DNA from: an uncultured Oscillospiraceae bacterium
GTDB lineage: Bacteria > Bacillota > Clostridia > Oscillospirales > Oscillospiraceae
Length of the DNA: 43,844 nt
Direction of reading: 5' to 3'
NCBI GenBank assembly: GCA_944387015.1
Contig: CALXDH010000021.1
Span: 1-43,844, forward strand
Part shown: in pieces, positions 15,421-24,738 of the stretch
How the letters are laid out: each line of letters begins with the position of its first letter
How positions within the stretch are numbered: position 1 is the stretch's first letter
The notes under the pieces: generated by a model
Told to the model about the DNA's origin: nothing
The model's database searches: none
Seen by the model: only the letters and a program-made list of their open reading frames with translations
Made by a program: the position numbers and the translations under genes

Positions 15421-16590
15421 TTACACCAGCAGCCGCAGGCTGCGCTCCGTCACCTGGCCGTTTTCCAGATAGAGCCGGGGCACCCGCTTGCTGACGGCGC
15501 AGGTCAGCTCATAGGGGATGGTGTCCAGCAGCGCCGCCAGATCGTCCACGCTCTGATTTTGCCCGAAGATCTCCACCGTGTCCCCCACGTGGATGTCCGG
15601 CAGATCCGTCAGGTCCACCATGCACATATCCATGCAGATGCGGCCCCGCAGCGGCGCCGGTCCCTGGCTGGTGATGACGGACATCCGGTTGGAAAGGCCC
15701 CGGAAGAAGCCGTCGGCATAGCCGATGGGCAGCACGCCCACCCGGGTCTTTCCGGTGGTATGGAACGTCCGGCCGTAGCTGATGTCCGTGTCCGGGTCAA
15801 AGACCTTGATGGTGGAGATGGTGGACTTGAGGGACATCACCGGCCGCAGGTCCAGCGCCTTGGCGTCGGCACCCACGCCGTAGAGGGCGATGCCGGGCCG
15901 GACCATGTCCAGATACATCTCCGGGTACCGGGCCAGGGCGCCGCTGTTGGCACAGTGGCGGATGGCAAACGTCCGGCCCCGCTGAGCCAGAGCATCCAGC
16001 ACCCGGGTAAAGGTGGCAAATTGTTCTTTGGTATAAGCCTCACTGGCAGCGTCGTCTTCATCCGAGACGGCAAAATGGGTGAAGATTCCCTCCGCCTCCA
16101 GCCCCGGCAGGTCACAGGAACGGGCGATTGCCTCCACGCCGCCCGCAAAGTGCTCGCCCCGCACCAAAAAGCCCAGCCGGGACATGCCGGTATCCACCTT
16201 GATGTGGACCTTCAGCGTCCCGCCGCACTCCACAGCCGCAGCGCTGTACTCCTCCGCCTTGGCCTGGGCGGAGACGGTCTGGGTGATGTGATACTCCAGC
16301 AGCTGAGAAACCATGGAGGGCGGCGTATGCCCCAGGATCAGAATGGGACTCTGGATCCCGCCCCGGCGCAGTTCCTTGGCCTCGTCCAGGCTGGATACCG
16401 CCAGATAGTCGGCCCCCAGCTCCTCCAGCTTTCGGGATACCTGCACCGCTCCGTGGCCGTAGGCGTCCGCCTTCACCACGCCCAGATACTTCACGTTCGG
16501 CCCGATGCGCCGGCGGGCCTGCCGGTAGTTGTGGGCCAGGGCGTCCATATCGATCTCCGCCCAGGTCCGCCGCAGATTTGCTTCTTCCAT
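15421..16590 (-). CDS. alr: Alanine racemase
   Basis: A PLP-dependent enzyme that interconverts L- and D-alanine for peptidoglycan, and in spore formers also affects germination. The 389-residue product has the PLP-lysine motif VVKADAYGHG (Lys40) in the N-terminal barrel. The IKVDTGMSRLGF segment and a C-terminal domain with SYGRTFHT and LPIGYADGFFRG follow. The start is the ATG at 16590, with AGGTGG upstream. The gerS-like lipoprotein gene ends 35 bases upstream and nnr lies before it. The same order around alr is known in Bacillus (ydcC-alr-ndoA) and partly in C. difficile (gerS-alr2). Confidence 0.96.
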   Translation of the reverse strand: MEEANLRRTWAEIDMDALAHNYRQARRRIGPNVKYLGVVKADAYGHGAVQVSRKLEELGADYLAVSSLDEAKELRRGGIQSPILILGHTPPSMVSQLLEYHITQTVSAQAKAEEYSAAAVECGGTLKVHIKVDTGMSRLGFLVRGEHFAGGVEAIARSCDLPGLEAEGIFTHFAVSDEDDAASEAYTKEQFATFTRVLDALAQRGRTFAIRHCANSGALARYPEMYLDMVRPGIALYGVGADAKALDLRPVMSLKSTISTIKVFDPDTDISYGRTFHTTGKTRVGVLPIGYADGFFRGLSNRMSVITSQGPAPLRGRICMDMCMVDLTDLPDIHVGDTVEIFGQNQSVDDLAALLDTIPYELTCAVSKRVPRLYLENGQVTERSLRLLV

Positions 16591-16625
16591 GGTCTGATGC
16601 CACCTTTGAGTCTATTCACATTTGT

Positions 16626-17249
16626 TTACGCGGCAGGCGGTGTCTCCGTCTGCCCGCTCTGGTTCGCTATTGTACCATAAAAGGAAAAGCTCGTAAACTC
16701 CGCCGTCAAAATAATTTCTCCGTCCACGGCGATCTCGCCCCGCACCGGCGTGCCGGTGTCCTGCCGCAGCCAGATGTCGGAGACGATCTTTCCGCCGCCG
16801 CTGCCTGTCTGATCCAGGGTCAGGCGCTGACAAGCCACCTCATTCCAGTCCTCCCGGTTTTCCTCCAGCAGCCACCCATCCCGCAGTGCGCTCATGAGCC
16901 GGGGCAGGCATACCGCCGGGCTCACCGTCTCCTCGCTGAGCGTCCCGGCGTTGAGGCACACATCCTCATAGGCCAGGCTCCAGTCCTCCTGCGTGATAAC
17001 CGCCTTCACCCCGGCGATGGTCTCGGGGGCGGTCACCTCCACGGTGCTCTCTCCCTCCGGCGTGTAGTCACACTTCATGGATGCCTCCCAGACCTGGCCC
17101 TCCTGGGTACAGGTCACCACCGCCTCCATGGAGCAGCCCTCCATGGTCCGGTACGGCGCCCGCAGATCCGCCGCATCTTCTCGCTCCCCGCCGCAGCCTG
17201 CCAGCAGCAGGCACAGGGTCATCATTGGTACGCACAACCATCTGCGCAC
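16626..17249 (-). CDS. GerS/YdcC-like LolA-fold lipoprotein
   Basis: A membrane-anchored lipoprotein of 207 residues. The lipobox LLAGC follows a hydrophobic leader, placing the lipidated cysteine at residue 19. The mature part is a beta-rich domain (CTQEGQVWEASMKCDYTPEG, then PVRGEIAVDGEIILTAEFTS) consistent with a LolA-like fold. The GTG start at 17249 has GGGAGG seven bases upstream. Its position directly before alr is that of Bacillus ydcC and C. difficile gerS, where the lipoprotein supports CwlD during spore-cortex modification and germination. I infer a similar role from position and architecture, not from clear sequence identity. Confidence 0.75.
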   Translation of the reverse strand: MRRWLCVPMMTLCLLLAGCGGEREDAADLRAPYRTMEGCSMEAVVTCTQEGQVWEASMKCDYTPEGESTVEVTAPETIAGVKAVITQEDWSLAYEDVCLNAGTLSEETVSPAVCLPRLMSALRDGWLLEENREDWNEVACQRLTLDQTGSGGGKIVSDIWLRQDTGTPVRGEIAVDGEIILTAEFTSFSFYGTIANQSGQTETPPAA

Positions 17250-17298
17250 CGTCCAACCTCCCGTTTTCGCCAGTCTCTTCTGCGGCGCCCCATGGGCC

Positions 17299-18849
17299 TC
17301 ATCCCAGCGCCGTCAGTTCCCGAAAGACCTCCGGCAAAGCTGCCGCCGCGTCCTGAGGCGTCATGGCGTAAGGCGTCAGCGCCTCCGCCGCCAGGTCTCC
17401 CGCCCGGCCGTGGATCCACACACCGCTGGCCGCCGCCTGGACCGCCGTGGCTCCCTGGGCCAACAGCGAGGCGATGATCCCGGTGAGCACATCGCCGCTG
17501 CCGCCCTTGGCAAGGCCGGAGTTGCCGGTGGTGTTCACCAGAACGGTCCCCGCAGGGGTGGCCGTCAGGGTCCTGTGGCCTTTGAGCACCAGCGTACAGC
17601 CGTACTCCATGGCAAACGCCCGGGCCGCTGCCAGCCGGTCCCCGGTGGAGAGGTCTCCGCCCAGCCGGGCGAATTCCCCGTCGTGGGGCGTCAGGATCGT
17701 GACCCGCCCGCGGCGCTCCTTCAGCACATCTATATGCTCCGACAGGGCGTTTATGCCGTCGGCATCCAGCACCACCGGCTGCTCTGCCCGCCGCAGCAGC
17801 GCACACACCAGCTCCGTCACCCCCGGGCTCCGTCCCAGGCCCGGTCCCAGCGCCAGCACCTGACAGCCAGCCAGTTTCTCTTCGATCTGCTCCAGTGCGT
17901 CGGCCCGGAGCTTTCCATGCTTGTCCGGCAGGGGGAACGGCATGGCGCAGACGCACTTGGACGCCTCCACCTGCCAAATGCGCTCCGGCACCCCCAGGAA
18001 CACCAATCCGCAGCCGCTGCGTACCGCGGCAGAGGCAGTGAGATAGGGAGCGCCGGTATAGCCCTCGCTGCCGCCCACGATCAGTACCTTGCCGAAGGTC
18101 CCCTTGTGTCCGTCCGCCTTCCTCACGGGAAGGGCCTCCCGCACGAAGTCCGCCTCCGTGGTCTGCACCGGGCACACTGTGCCCGCCAGGAGATCCGCCG
18201 GGATGCCGATGTCCCGGACCTCCACGCTGCCGGAGCAGAGCGCTCCATCCCCGATGAACTGCCCCGCCTTGGCCAGGGAGAAGGTGACGGTCCGGTCCGC
18301 CCGGACGGCTCTTCCCAGCACCCGGCCGGAGTCCGCCGCCACACCGCTGGCGATGTCCGCCGCCACCACCGTGCCCCGGCTCTCGTTCATCCAGTCCACC
18401 GCCGGGGCATAGGGGGACTCCGGCGCGATGTCCCGGGAGAGGCCCACGCCGAAGAGGGCGTCCACGCACACATCCGCCCCCAGCACCCAGGCCCGCTGGT
18501 CGGCGCTGTCCGGATCGAAGGGCTCCAGTTCCACCCCGCACTCACTCAATCGCCGGGTCATCTCCAGCGCATCCGGCGTCAGCTTTTCATAACTTCCTGC
18601 CAGAAACGCCCGCACCCGGATCCCCCGCAGATGCAGCAGACGGGCGGCGGCGATGCCGTCTCCGCCGTTGTTGCCTGCGCCGCACAGCACTGCCGCCCGG
18701 CACTTTCCGCTCCGCCGGGGCAGCAGCCCCGCCACGGTCTCCGCGATCCCGGACGCCGCCCGCTCCATCAGCTCGATGGAGGGGATCCCCCGTTCCTCAA
18801 TGGCCTGCCGGTCCAGTTCCTTCATCTGCGCCGCCGATGCCAGCTTCAT
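17299..18849 (-). CDS. nnr: Bifunctional NAD(P)H-hydrate repair enzyme
   Basis: A fusion of an epimerase (NnrE, N-terminal) and an ADP-dependent dehydratase (NnrD, C-terminal). Together they restore damaged hydrated NADH and NADPH. The N-terminal half carries LCGAGNNGGDG in a YjeF-type Rossmann fold. The C-terminal ribokinase-like half carries the SGLAKGGSGDVLTGIIA anion-hole motif with its catalytic aspartate. The 516 residues are typical. The ATG at 18849 has GGGAGGAAGG upstream and begins the conserved MKLASAAQMKELDRQAIEE. It is the first gene of the leftward operon to gerS-like, alr and endoA. In many relatives acpS precedes it, but not here. Confidence 0.94.
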   Translation of the reverse strand: MKLASAAQMKELDRQAIEERGIPSIELMERAASGIAETVAGLLPRRSGKCRAAVLCGAGNNGGDGIAAARLLHLRGIRVRAFLAGSYEKLTPDALEMTRRLSECGVELEPFDPDSADQRAWVLGADVCVDALFGVGLSRDIAPESPYAPAVDWMNESRGTVVAADIASGVAADSGRVLGRAVRADRTVTFSLAKAGQFIGDGALCSGSVEVRDIGIPADLLAGTVCPVQTTEADFVREALPVRKADGHKGTFGKVLIVGGSEGYTGAPYLTASAAVRSGCGLVFLGVPERIWQVEASKCVCAMPFPLPDKHGKLRADALEQIEEKLAGCQVLALGPGLGRSPGVTELVCALLRRAEQPVVLDADGINALSEHIDVLKERRGRVTILTPHDGEFARLGGDLSTGDRLAAARAFAMEYGCTLVLKGHRTLTATPAGTVLVNTTGNSGLAKGGSGDVLTGIIASLLAQGATAVQAAASGVWIHGRAGDLAAEALTPYAMTPQDAAAALPEVFRELTALG

Positions 18850-18880
18850 ATTGCCTTCCTCCCGACTTTTTGATGATGCT

Positions 18881-18909
18881 ATTATAGGAAACTCCCTGCC
18901 GCGATGCAA
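18881..18909 (-). promoter_or_regulatory. Promoter of the nnr-gerS-alr-endoA operon
   Basis: On the minus strand TTGCAT (18904-18909), a 17-base spacer and a perfect TATAAT (18881-18886), 32 bases before the nnr start. Confidence 0.75.
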
Positions 18910-18983
18910 GAATCTGTTACCAAAACGTCATGAATCCCGGGCTGGATTCTGCTATGCTCATCTTAAATAAGGAGGTGTTGTTC

Positions 18984-20537
18984 GTGAAACGAATCGCCCT
19001 TTTTTGTCTGCTGCTGACCCTTCTGACCGGCTGCGCCCACACGCCGGACGCCCCGTCTCCCTCCGTCTTTCCGGAGGCACCTGGGAAAGCGGATGTGGAA
19101 AACTTTTACGCCGCCGCGGCCCAGGTCTATGACTGGTTTGACCTGACCACGCTGCCCCTGGATGAGTCGGACAGCCGTACGGAAGACGGCCGGACCTATT
19201 ACCGGGTGGACTGCCAGTCCGTCCCCATGCCTGCCCTCCATGTCTCTTCCCCTTCCGAGAGCACTGTGACCTACGCCGCCACCCCGGTGACCCTCTCTAC
19301 TCTGGCGGACCTGCAATCTCTGGTGGAGTCCTATTTCTCCCCGGAGCTGGCCGCACATCTTTTCTCGCTGTCCTCGGACCACTACCGGGACTTTGACGGT
19401 GTGCTCTATGCCCAGAGCGCCGACCGGGGCAGCAATCTCTATCTGCTGGACAAGACCGTGTCGGCAGCGCAGACCGACGCGGACCACTGGACCGTGACCC
19501 TCACCTTCTGGGCCCAATACGAGGATACCCAGCCGGTCCCTGTCCCCGGCACCCAGGAGACCTGGCCCGCCTCCACAGCTACCGTGGGCTATTCTCAGTC
19601 TACGCTGGATCTGGAGCGCACGGCGGATGGCTGGCGCTTTACCAGCTTCTGCCCCAGCGACGACCTGGACCTGGACGCGGAAACGGTGTTCACTTTCTGC
19701 TATGGCCCGGATGCTTTTGCAGCCGATGAATCGGCCATGGACACATGGTCCGACTACAAGCTGGGCTGCTGGCTGCTGCACGCCGACGCCCTCAGTGAAG
19801 GCGCCGACACACTGCTCACCCAGCGGTTCCTGGATGATCCGGAGACCTGGTTCTCCGCCCTGGCTCCCCTGGCGGAAAGCCCCCTGGAAAACGCGCAGAC
19901 CGTGGTGGAGGGTCCATCCGATGTCTACGCCTGGTTTTCCACAGAGGAGCAGGCGCGGTTCGAGGAGATCCTCGACACCTTCCAGCCCCGGGATGCAGTA
20001 CAGCAAACCATGCTGGAAGATCTGAGGGCCGCCCGGGAGAGGGCCATCAAACTGGCGGCGGACAGTGCCACTGCCTCGTTTTGTTTTGTTGCAGACGGCA
20101 CGTTCCTGTCCCTTGGGGAAACGAAAGAGGCCTATCCTTGGGGCAACGCCGGCTTCCCGGATTCCCCGGAGCCCGCCGGGACCGGGGACAACGGGGACAC
20201 ACTTTACACCTTTTCGTTCCAGGGCGTGGAGGTAACGTATTCCGCCATTCCGGACACGGTGAGCTGCTGTGTATTCCGGATGTTTACGGACACGCCGGGG
20301 CCGGAGACCCTGGGCGGCATCCAGGTAGGCTCCTCGGAGGAAGCGCTGCTGGGCAGATACCCCTCCGCCCAGCCCTATGACACCCTCCAGCCCTCCCGGC
20401 CGGTGTCCTTTGACCGCGTCTATGTGTGGGAGCCCGGCGGCCTGGCCTACTGCAAGCACATCGCCTTTTTCTTAAAAGACGGCACCGTGGCCGCCATCGA
20501 GATGGAGGATCTCATGGACGGCCGTCTCCTCTCCTGA
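18984..20537 (+). CDS. Lipoprotein of unknown function
   Basis: A 517-residue lipoprotein. GTG at 18984 follows AGGAGG and starts a signal ending in the lipobox LLTGC (KRIALFCLLLTLLTGC). The mature protein is acidic and rich in Thr, Ser and Pro. It has long beta-like stretches in the N-terminal two thirds (YYRVDCQSVPMPALHVSS). The C-terminal domain has a GGIQVGSSEEALLGRYPSA segment resembling the small BamE/SmpA-type repeats of secreted proteins. I cannot assign a function. It is divergent from nnr and stands alone between its own start signals and a strong terminator. Confidence 0.75.
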   Translation: MKRIALFCLLLTLLTGCAHTPDAPSPSVFPEAPGKADVENFYAAAAQVYDWFDLTTLPLDESDSRTEDGRTYYRVDCQSVPMPALHVSSPSESTVTYAATPVTLSTLADLQSLVESYFSPELAAHLFSLSSDHYRDFDGVLYAQSADRGSNLYLLDKTVSAAQTDADHWTVTLTFWAQYEDTQPVPVPGTQETWPASTATVGYSQSTLDLERTADGWRFTSFCPSDDLDLDAETVFTFCYGPDAFAADESAMDTWSDYKLGCWLLHADALSEGADTLLTQRFLDDPETWFSALAPLAESPLENAQTVVEGPSDVYAWFSTEEQARFEEILDTFQPRDAVQQTMLEDLRAARERAIKLAADSATASFCFVADGTFLSLGETKEAYPWGNAGFPDSPEPAGTGDNGDTLYTFSFQGVEVTYSAIPDTVSCCVFRMFTDTPGPETLGGIQVGSSEEALLGRYPSAQPYDTLQPSRPVSFDRVYVWEPGGLAYCKHIAFFLKDGTVAAIEMEDLMDGRLLS

Positions 20538-20545
20538 GTTTTCCG

Positions 20546-20578
20546 GCCCCAATCCGCCTGATTTCGGCGGATTGGGGC
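20546..20578 (+). terminator. Terminator of the unknown lipoprotein gene
   Basis: A perfect 13-bp stem (20546-20558 with 20566-20578) with a 7-base loop follows the stop by eight bases. A T-run comes only at 20590-20595, so this is a moderate call. Confidence 0.65.
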
Positions 20579-20607
20579 TTGCAATTCCCGTTTTTCTGTG
20601 CTATAAG
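20579..20607 (+). promoter_or_regulatory. pheST promoter
   Basis: TTGCAA (20579-20584), a 17-base spacer and TATAAG (20602-20607), with TGC just before the -10. It abuts the upstream terminator and precedes the T-box leader. Confidence 0.7.
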
Positions 20608-20613
20608 TGTTAA

Positions 20614-20848
20614 GTGTTATCAGCGATGAACGGGAAAATAATCGATAAGCGCCGCCAAGAGAGGTCTGGTCACCGGCTGCAAGCCAGACTGCACGCGCCC
20701 GGTTTGGTTCGCCCGGGAGCCGCCGTGGAGACACGGCCGTCGGCCCTGCGTTACAAGGGCGCAAGTGCGCATGGGGCACCATGCGAATTTGGGTGGTACC
20801 GCGGAAGGAATGGCCTTTCGTCCCAGTAGATGGGACGGAGGGCTTTTT
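20614..20848 (+). ncRNA. T-box: T-box riboswitch (tRNA-Phe sensing)
   Basis: The pheS leader carries the conserved T-box bulge GGGTGGTACCGCGG (20791-20804). A GC-rich terminator stem follows (20813-20825 with 20831-20843) with a T-run at 20844-20848. Stem I elements are visible: AGAGAGG near 20658 and GCTGCAAG near 20685. The specifier is plausibly TTC at 20708-20710, a Phe codon, followed by a purine. In this family uncharged tRNA binds the specifier and the bulge and prevents termination, so pheST rises when phenylalanyl-tRNA is short. The left end is approximate. Confidence 0.92.
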
Positions 20849-20900
20849 GTTTTGCCCGCCCCTATTCCGGCAATCCACATCCAAGTAAAGGAGTATTCAT

Positions 20901-21926
20901 ATGAAAGAACAACTGGAAGCCATCCGCAAGAGCGCGCTGGATGCCGTGGCTGAGACCCGGACCGCCGCCGATCTGGAAGCCGTCCGGGTCCGCTACCTGG
21001 GCAAGAAGGGCGAGCTGACTGCCGTCCTCAAGCAGATGGGCAAGCTCTCCCCCGAGGAGCGCCCCGTCATGGGCCAGCTGGCCAACGACGTCCGGGCCGC
21101 TCTGGAAACGGCCATCGAGGCCCGTTCCGATGCCCTGGCCCAGGAGGCCATGGCTGCCCGTCTGAAGGCCGAGACCGTGGACGTGACCATCCCCGGCAAA
21201 AAGGTGGAGCTGGGCCACAAGCACCCCATGTACACCGTGCTGGATGAGATCAAGGAGATCTTCATCAACATGGGCTTTGAGGTGATGGACGGCCCGGAGA
21301 TCGAGCAGGCGGACTATAACTTCACCAAGCTCAACGCCCCGGAGAACCACCCCTCCCGGGACTGGACCGATACCTTCTATCTGACGGAGGACTCCTCCAT
21401 CCTGCTGCGCTCCCAGACCTCTCCCATGCAGATCCGGGCCATGGAGACCTACGGTGTGCCCATCCGCATGGTCTCTCCCGGCCGGGTGTACCGCAAGGAC
21501 GAGGTGGACGCCACTCACTCCCCCATGTTCCATCAGATCGAGGGACTGGTGGTGGACAAGGGCATCACCATGGCGGACCTGAAGGGCACCCTCAACGCCG
21601 TCATCCGGGAGATTTACGGCCCCAATACCAAGACCCGGTTCCGTCCCCATCACTTCCCCTTCACCGAGCCCTCCTGCGAGGTGGACATCCAGTGCCACAA
21701 GTGCGGCGGCGTGGGCTGCCCCACCTGCAAGGGCGAGGGCTGGATCGAGGTGCTGGGCGCCGGCATGGTTCATCCCAAGGTCCTGCGGGGCTGCGGCATC
21801 GACCCGGAGGTCTACTCCGGCTTCGCCTTCGGCATGGGGCTGGAGCGGCTGGCCATGGGCCAGTTCAAGATCAGTGACCTGCGCTTGATCTTTGAAAACG
21901 ACATGCGCTTCCTCTCTCAGTTCTGA
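20901..21926 (+). CDS. pheS: Phenylalanyl-tRNA synthetase alpha subunit
   Basis: The catalytic alpha subunit of the alpha2-beta2 enzyme that charges tRNA-Phe. The 341-residue product has the N-terminal coiled-coil arm (MKEQLEAIRKSALDAVAETR). Class II motif 2 sits at RMVSPGRVYRKDEVDATHSP, followed by FHQIEGLVVD. Motif 3 is in the C-terminal GFAFGMGLERLAM. A CHKCGGVGCPTCKGEGW segment with four cysteines suggests a small zinc-like site, common in this family. The start has AAAGGAG upstream. It is the first gene after the T-box leader, and pheT follows. Confidence 0.97.
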   Translation: MKEQLEAIRKSALDAVAETRTAADLEAVRVRYLGKKGELTAVLKQMGKLSPEERPVMGQLANDVRAALETAIEARSDALAQEAMAARLKAETVDVTIPGKKVELGHKHPMYTVLDEIKEIFINMGFEVMDGPEIEQADYNFTKLNAPENHPSRDWTDTFYLTEDSSILLRSQTSPMQIRAMETYGVPIRMVSPGRVYRKDEVDATHSPMFHQIEGLVVDKGITMADLKGTLNAVIREIYGPNTKTRFRPHHFPFTEPSCEVDIQCHKCGGVGCPTCKGEGWIEVLGAGMVHPKVLRGCGIDPEVYSGFAFGMGLERLAMGQFKISDLRLIFENDMRFLSQF

Positions 21927-22010
21927 GACGTCTCCATGGCAGGCGGTTTCCCGCCGCTGCCGCTCCGGTTTCTTTCCGGCTCTATCCTTTTTCAATGAGG
22001 TGTATTGAAT

Positions 22011-24704
22011 ATGAAACTTTCCCGCAAATGGCTCAATGAATTTGTAGACGTCCGGGAGGTCAGCGACCACGACTTTGCCGAGGCCATGACCATCTCCGGC
22101 TCCAAGGTGGAGATCACCGAGGTTTTGAACGACTCCCTGAAAAACGTGGTGGCCGGGCGCATTTTGTCCATGGAAAAGCACCCGGACTCCGACCACATGT
22201 GGATCTGCCAGCTGGACGTGGGCGAGGGGGATCCCACTCAGATCGTCACCGGCGCCTGGAACATCCATGTGGGCGACCTGGTGCCCGTTGCCAAGCACAA
22301 GTCCCTGCTGCCCGGCGGCGTGAAGATCGAAAAGGGCAAGCTCCGGGGCGTGGTATCCAACGGTATGCTCTGCTCCCTCAAGGAGCTGGGCCTGACCGCG
22401 GAGCACGACTATCCCGACGCCGTCATCACTCCCGCCGCGCTGCTCAACGACTACCATCCCCTGGACAAGGAAAAGCCCTCCATCCCCGCCGACATCCAGC
22501 CCGGTCACAAGATCTTCGGGTCTGTGGCGGCTGCCCGGGTCACCGCCGTGGAAGGCGACGGCCGCACCTACGCCGTGAAGCTGGATACCGGCTCCGGCCA
22601 GGCAGAGACCTCCACCATCTGCTCCAACCTCCACGCCGGCGACCTGGTGGCCTATGACACCGCCAAGGATCATATCTGCACCCTGGAGGACCTCCACGCC
22701 GATCAGAAGGAGTTCCCCCACTGCATCGCCGACGGCATCTGGGTCCTGCACGAGGAGAATGTCCAGCCTGGTGACGACATGGCCGTGGTCATCGGCGCCG
22801 ACGACCACGTGGTGGAATTCGAGATCACGCCCAACCGCCCGGACTGCCTGAGCGTCATCGGCCTTGCCCGGGAGGCCAGCGCCACCTTCGGCAAGGAGCT
22901 CAAGCTCCACACCCCCGAGATCAAGGGCTGCGGCGACTCCATCGCCGACCATCTGGACATTGAGATCGAAGACGGTGAGCTGTGCCCCCGGTACACCGCC
23001 CGCCTGGTGAAAAACGTGAAGATCCAGCCCTCCCCCACCTGGATGCGGGAGCGGCTGCGCAACTCCGGTGTCCGTCCCATCAACAACATCGTCGACATCA
23101 CCAACTACGTGATGCTGGAGTATGGCCAGCCCATGCACGCCTTTGACTTCTCCTGCGTGGAGGACGGCCAGATCGTTGTCCGTACCGCCCGGGAAGGCGA
23201 GACCATCCAGACCCTGGACGGCAAGGACCATGTCCTCACCACCGACATGCTCTGCATCTGCGACGCCCACAAGCCCGTGTGCGTGGCCGGCGTCATGGGC
23301 GGTGCCAACAGTGAGATCATCGGCGACACCGCCATGGTCCTCTTTGAGTCCGCCAACTTCAACGGCACTTCCATCCACCGCACCGCCGCCGCGCTGAACA
23401 TGCGCACTGAGGCCTCTTCCCGGTACGAAAAGGGTCTGGATCCCATGAACACCCTCAAGGCGGTCCAGCGGGCCTGCGAGCTGGTGGAGCTGCTGGGCGC
23501 CGGCGAAGTGGTGGACGGCGTCATGGACGTCATCGCAAAGGACTCCGCTCCCGTCACCGTGCAGCTCGAGCCCGCCAAGCTCAACCGCTTCCTGGGCACC
23601 GACATCCCCGAAGAGGAGATGCGCCGCATCCTGCTTTCTCTGGGCTTCGGCCTGGAGGGGGACACCATCCTGGTCCCCTCCTGGCGCAGCGACGTGGAGC
23701 ACTGGTCCGACATCGCCGAGGAAGTGGCCCGGTTCTACGGCTACAACAAGATCCCCGACACCCTCTCTTCCGGTCTGAACCAGCGCCGCGGCTTCTCTCC
23801 GGAGCAGAAAGCGGAAAATGCGATGGGTGCCCTGTGCCGCAGTGCCGGATACAGCGAGATCATCACCTACTCCTTCATCAGCCCCTCTTACTACGATAAG
23901 ATCGACCTGCCCAAGGATTCCCCCCTGCGCAACTCCATGAAGATCCTCAACCCCCTGGGCGAGGATACCTCCATCATGCGCACCACGACCCTTCCCTCCA
24001 TGCTGGAGATCCTGACCCGCAACTACAACTTCCGCAACAAGTCCGCCAAGCTCTATGAGCTGGGCCGCACCTATTTTGCCAAGAACGACGGTTCCGGCAT
24101 GGCCAATGAGCCCAAGGTGCTCTCTCTGGGCGCCTACGGAGCCGACATGGACTTCTTCGCCCTCAAGGGTGCTGTGGAGACCATTCTGGCAGGTCTGCGG
24201 ATCACCGGCGTCACCTATGTGGCCGAAAGCGAAAATCCCTCCTACCACCCCGGCCGCTGCGCCAAGGTCTACTGCGGCGAGACGCTGCTGGGTACCCTGG
24301 GCCAGATCCATCCCCATGTGGCGGAAAACTACGGCGTGGACTGCGAGCTGTACGCCGCGGAGCTCTCCTTTGACGCGCTCTACGCCAGCATGGGCGGCAA
24401 GGCCGTCTATCAGCCCCTGCCCAAGTTCCCCGCCGTCACCCGGGACATCGCCGTGGTGTGTGATGCGGCGGTCACGGTGGGTGCGCTGGAGGATTGCATC
24501 CGCCGGGGCGCTCACGGCCTGCTCAAGAGTGTGACCCTCTTCGACATCTACACCGGCACCGGCATCCCTGCGGGCAAAAAGAGCGTGGCCTTCAACCTGG
24601 AGCTGCGCTCCGACGAACGGAACCTCACCGCCGAAGAGGCGGACGCGGACGTCAAGAGCATTCTGGACCTGCTGGGCACAGAGCTGGGCGCCGTTTTGCG
24701 GTAA
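22011..24704 (+). CDS. pheT: Phenylalanyl-tRNA synthetase beta subunit with an insertion
   Basis: The non-catalytic beta subunit, which recognises and edits tRNA-Phe. It is 897 residues, against about 800 in most bacteria. The N-terminal tRNA-binding OB domain, B3/B4 editing region (IGADDHVVEFEITPNRPDCLSV), B5 domain and C-terminal anticodon-binding (FDX-ACB) domain are all recognisable. The extra length is an insertion of about 100 residues (about 136-236). It falls between the conserved CSLKELGLTAEHDYP and HCIADGIWVLHEE pieces that normally join directly. The inserted stretch looks like a second, diverged OB-type tRNA-binding module. ATG at 22011 follows GAGGTG. Confidence 0.95.
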   Translation: MKLSRKWLNEFVDVREVSDHDFAEAMTISGSKVEITEVLNDSLKNVVAGRILSMEKHPDSDHMWICQLDVGEGDPTQIVTGAWNIHVGDLVPVAKHKSLLPGGVKIEKGKLRGVVSNGMLCSLKELGLTAEHDYPDAVITPAALLNDYHPLDKEKPSIPADIQPGHKIFGSVAAARVTAVEGDGRTYAVKLDTGSGQAETSTICSNLHAGDLVAYDTAKDHICTLEDLHADQKEFPHCIADGIWVLHEENVQPGDDMAVVIGADDHVVEFEITPNRPDCLSVIGLAREASATFGKELKLHTPEIKGCGDSIADHLDIEIEDGELCPRYTARLVKNVKIQPSPTWMRERLRNSGVRPINNIVDITNYVMLEYGQPMHAFDFSCVEDGQIVVRTAREGETIQTLDGKDHVLTTDMLCICDAHKPVCVAGVMGGANSEIIGDTAMVLFESANFNGTSIHRTAAALNMRTEASSRYEKGLDPMNTLKAVQRACELVELLGAGEVVDGVMDVIAKDSAPVTVQLEPAKLNRFLGTDIPEEEMRRILLSLGFGLEGDTILVPSWRSDVEHWSDIAEEVARFYGYNKIPDTLSSGLNQRRGFSPEQKAENAMGALCRSAGYSEIITYSFISPSYYDKIDLPKDSPLRNSMKILNPLGEDTSIMRTTTLPSMLEILTRNYNFRNKSAKLYELGRTYFAKNDGSGMANEPKVLSLGAYGADMDFFALKGAVETILAGLRITGVTYVAESENPSYHPGRCAKVYCGETLLGTLGQIHPHVAENYGVDCELYAAELSFDALYASMGGKAVYQPLPKFPAVTRDIAVVCDAAVTVGALEDCIRRGAHGLLKSVTLFDIYTGTGIPAGKKSVAFNLELRSDERNLTAEEADADVKSILDLLGTELGAVLR

Positions 24705-24738
24705 ATTCTCTTCGAATCCTGTCTGAAGGCCCCTGCCG

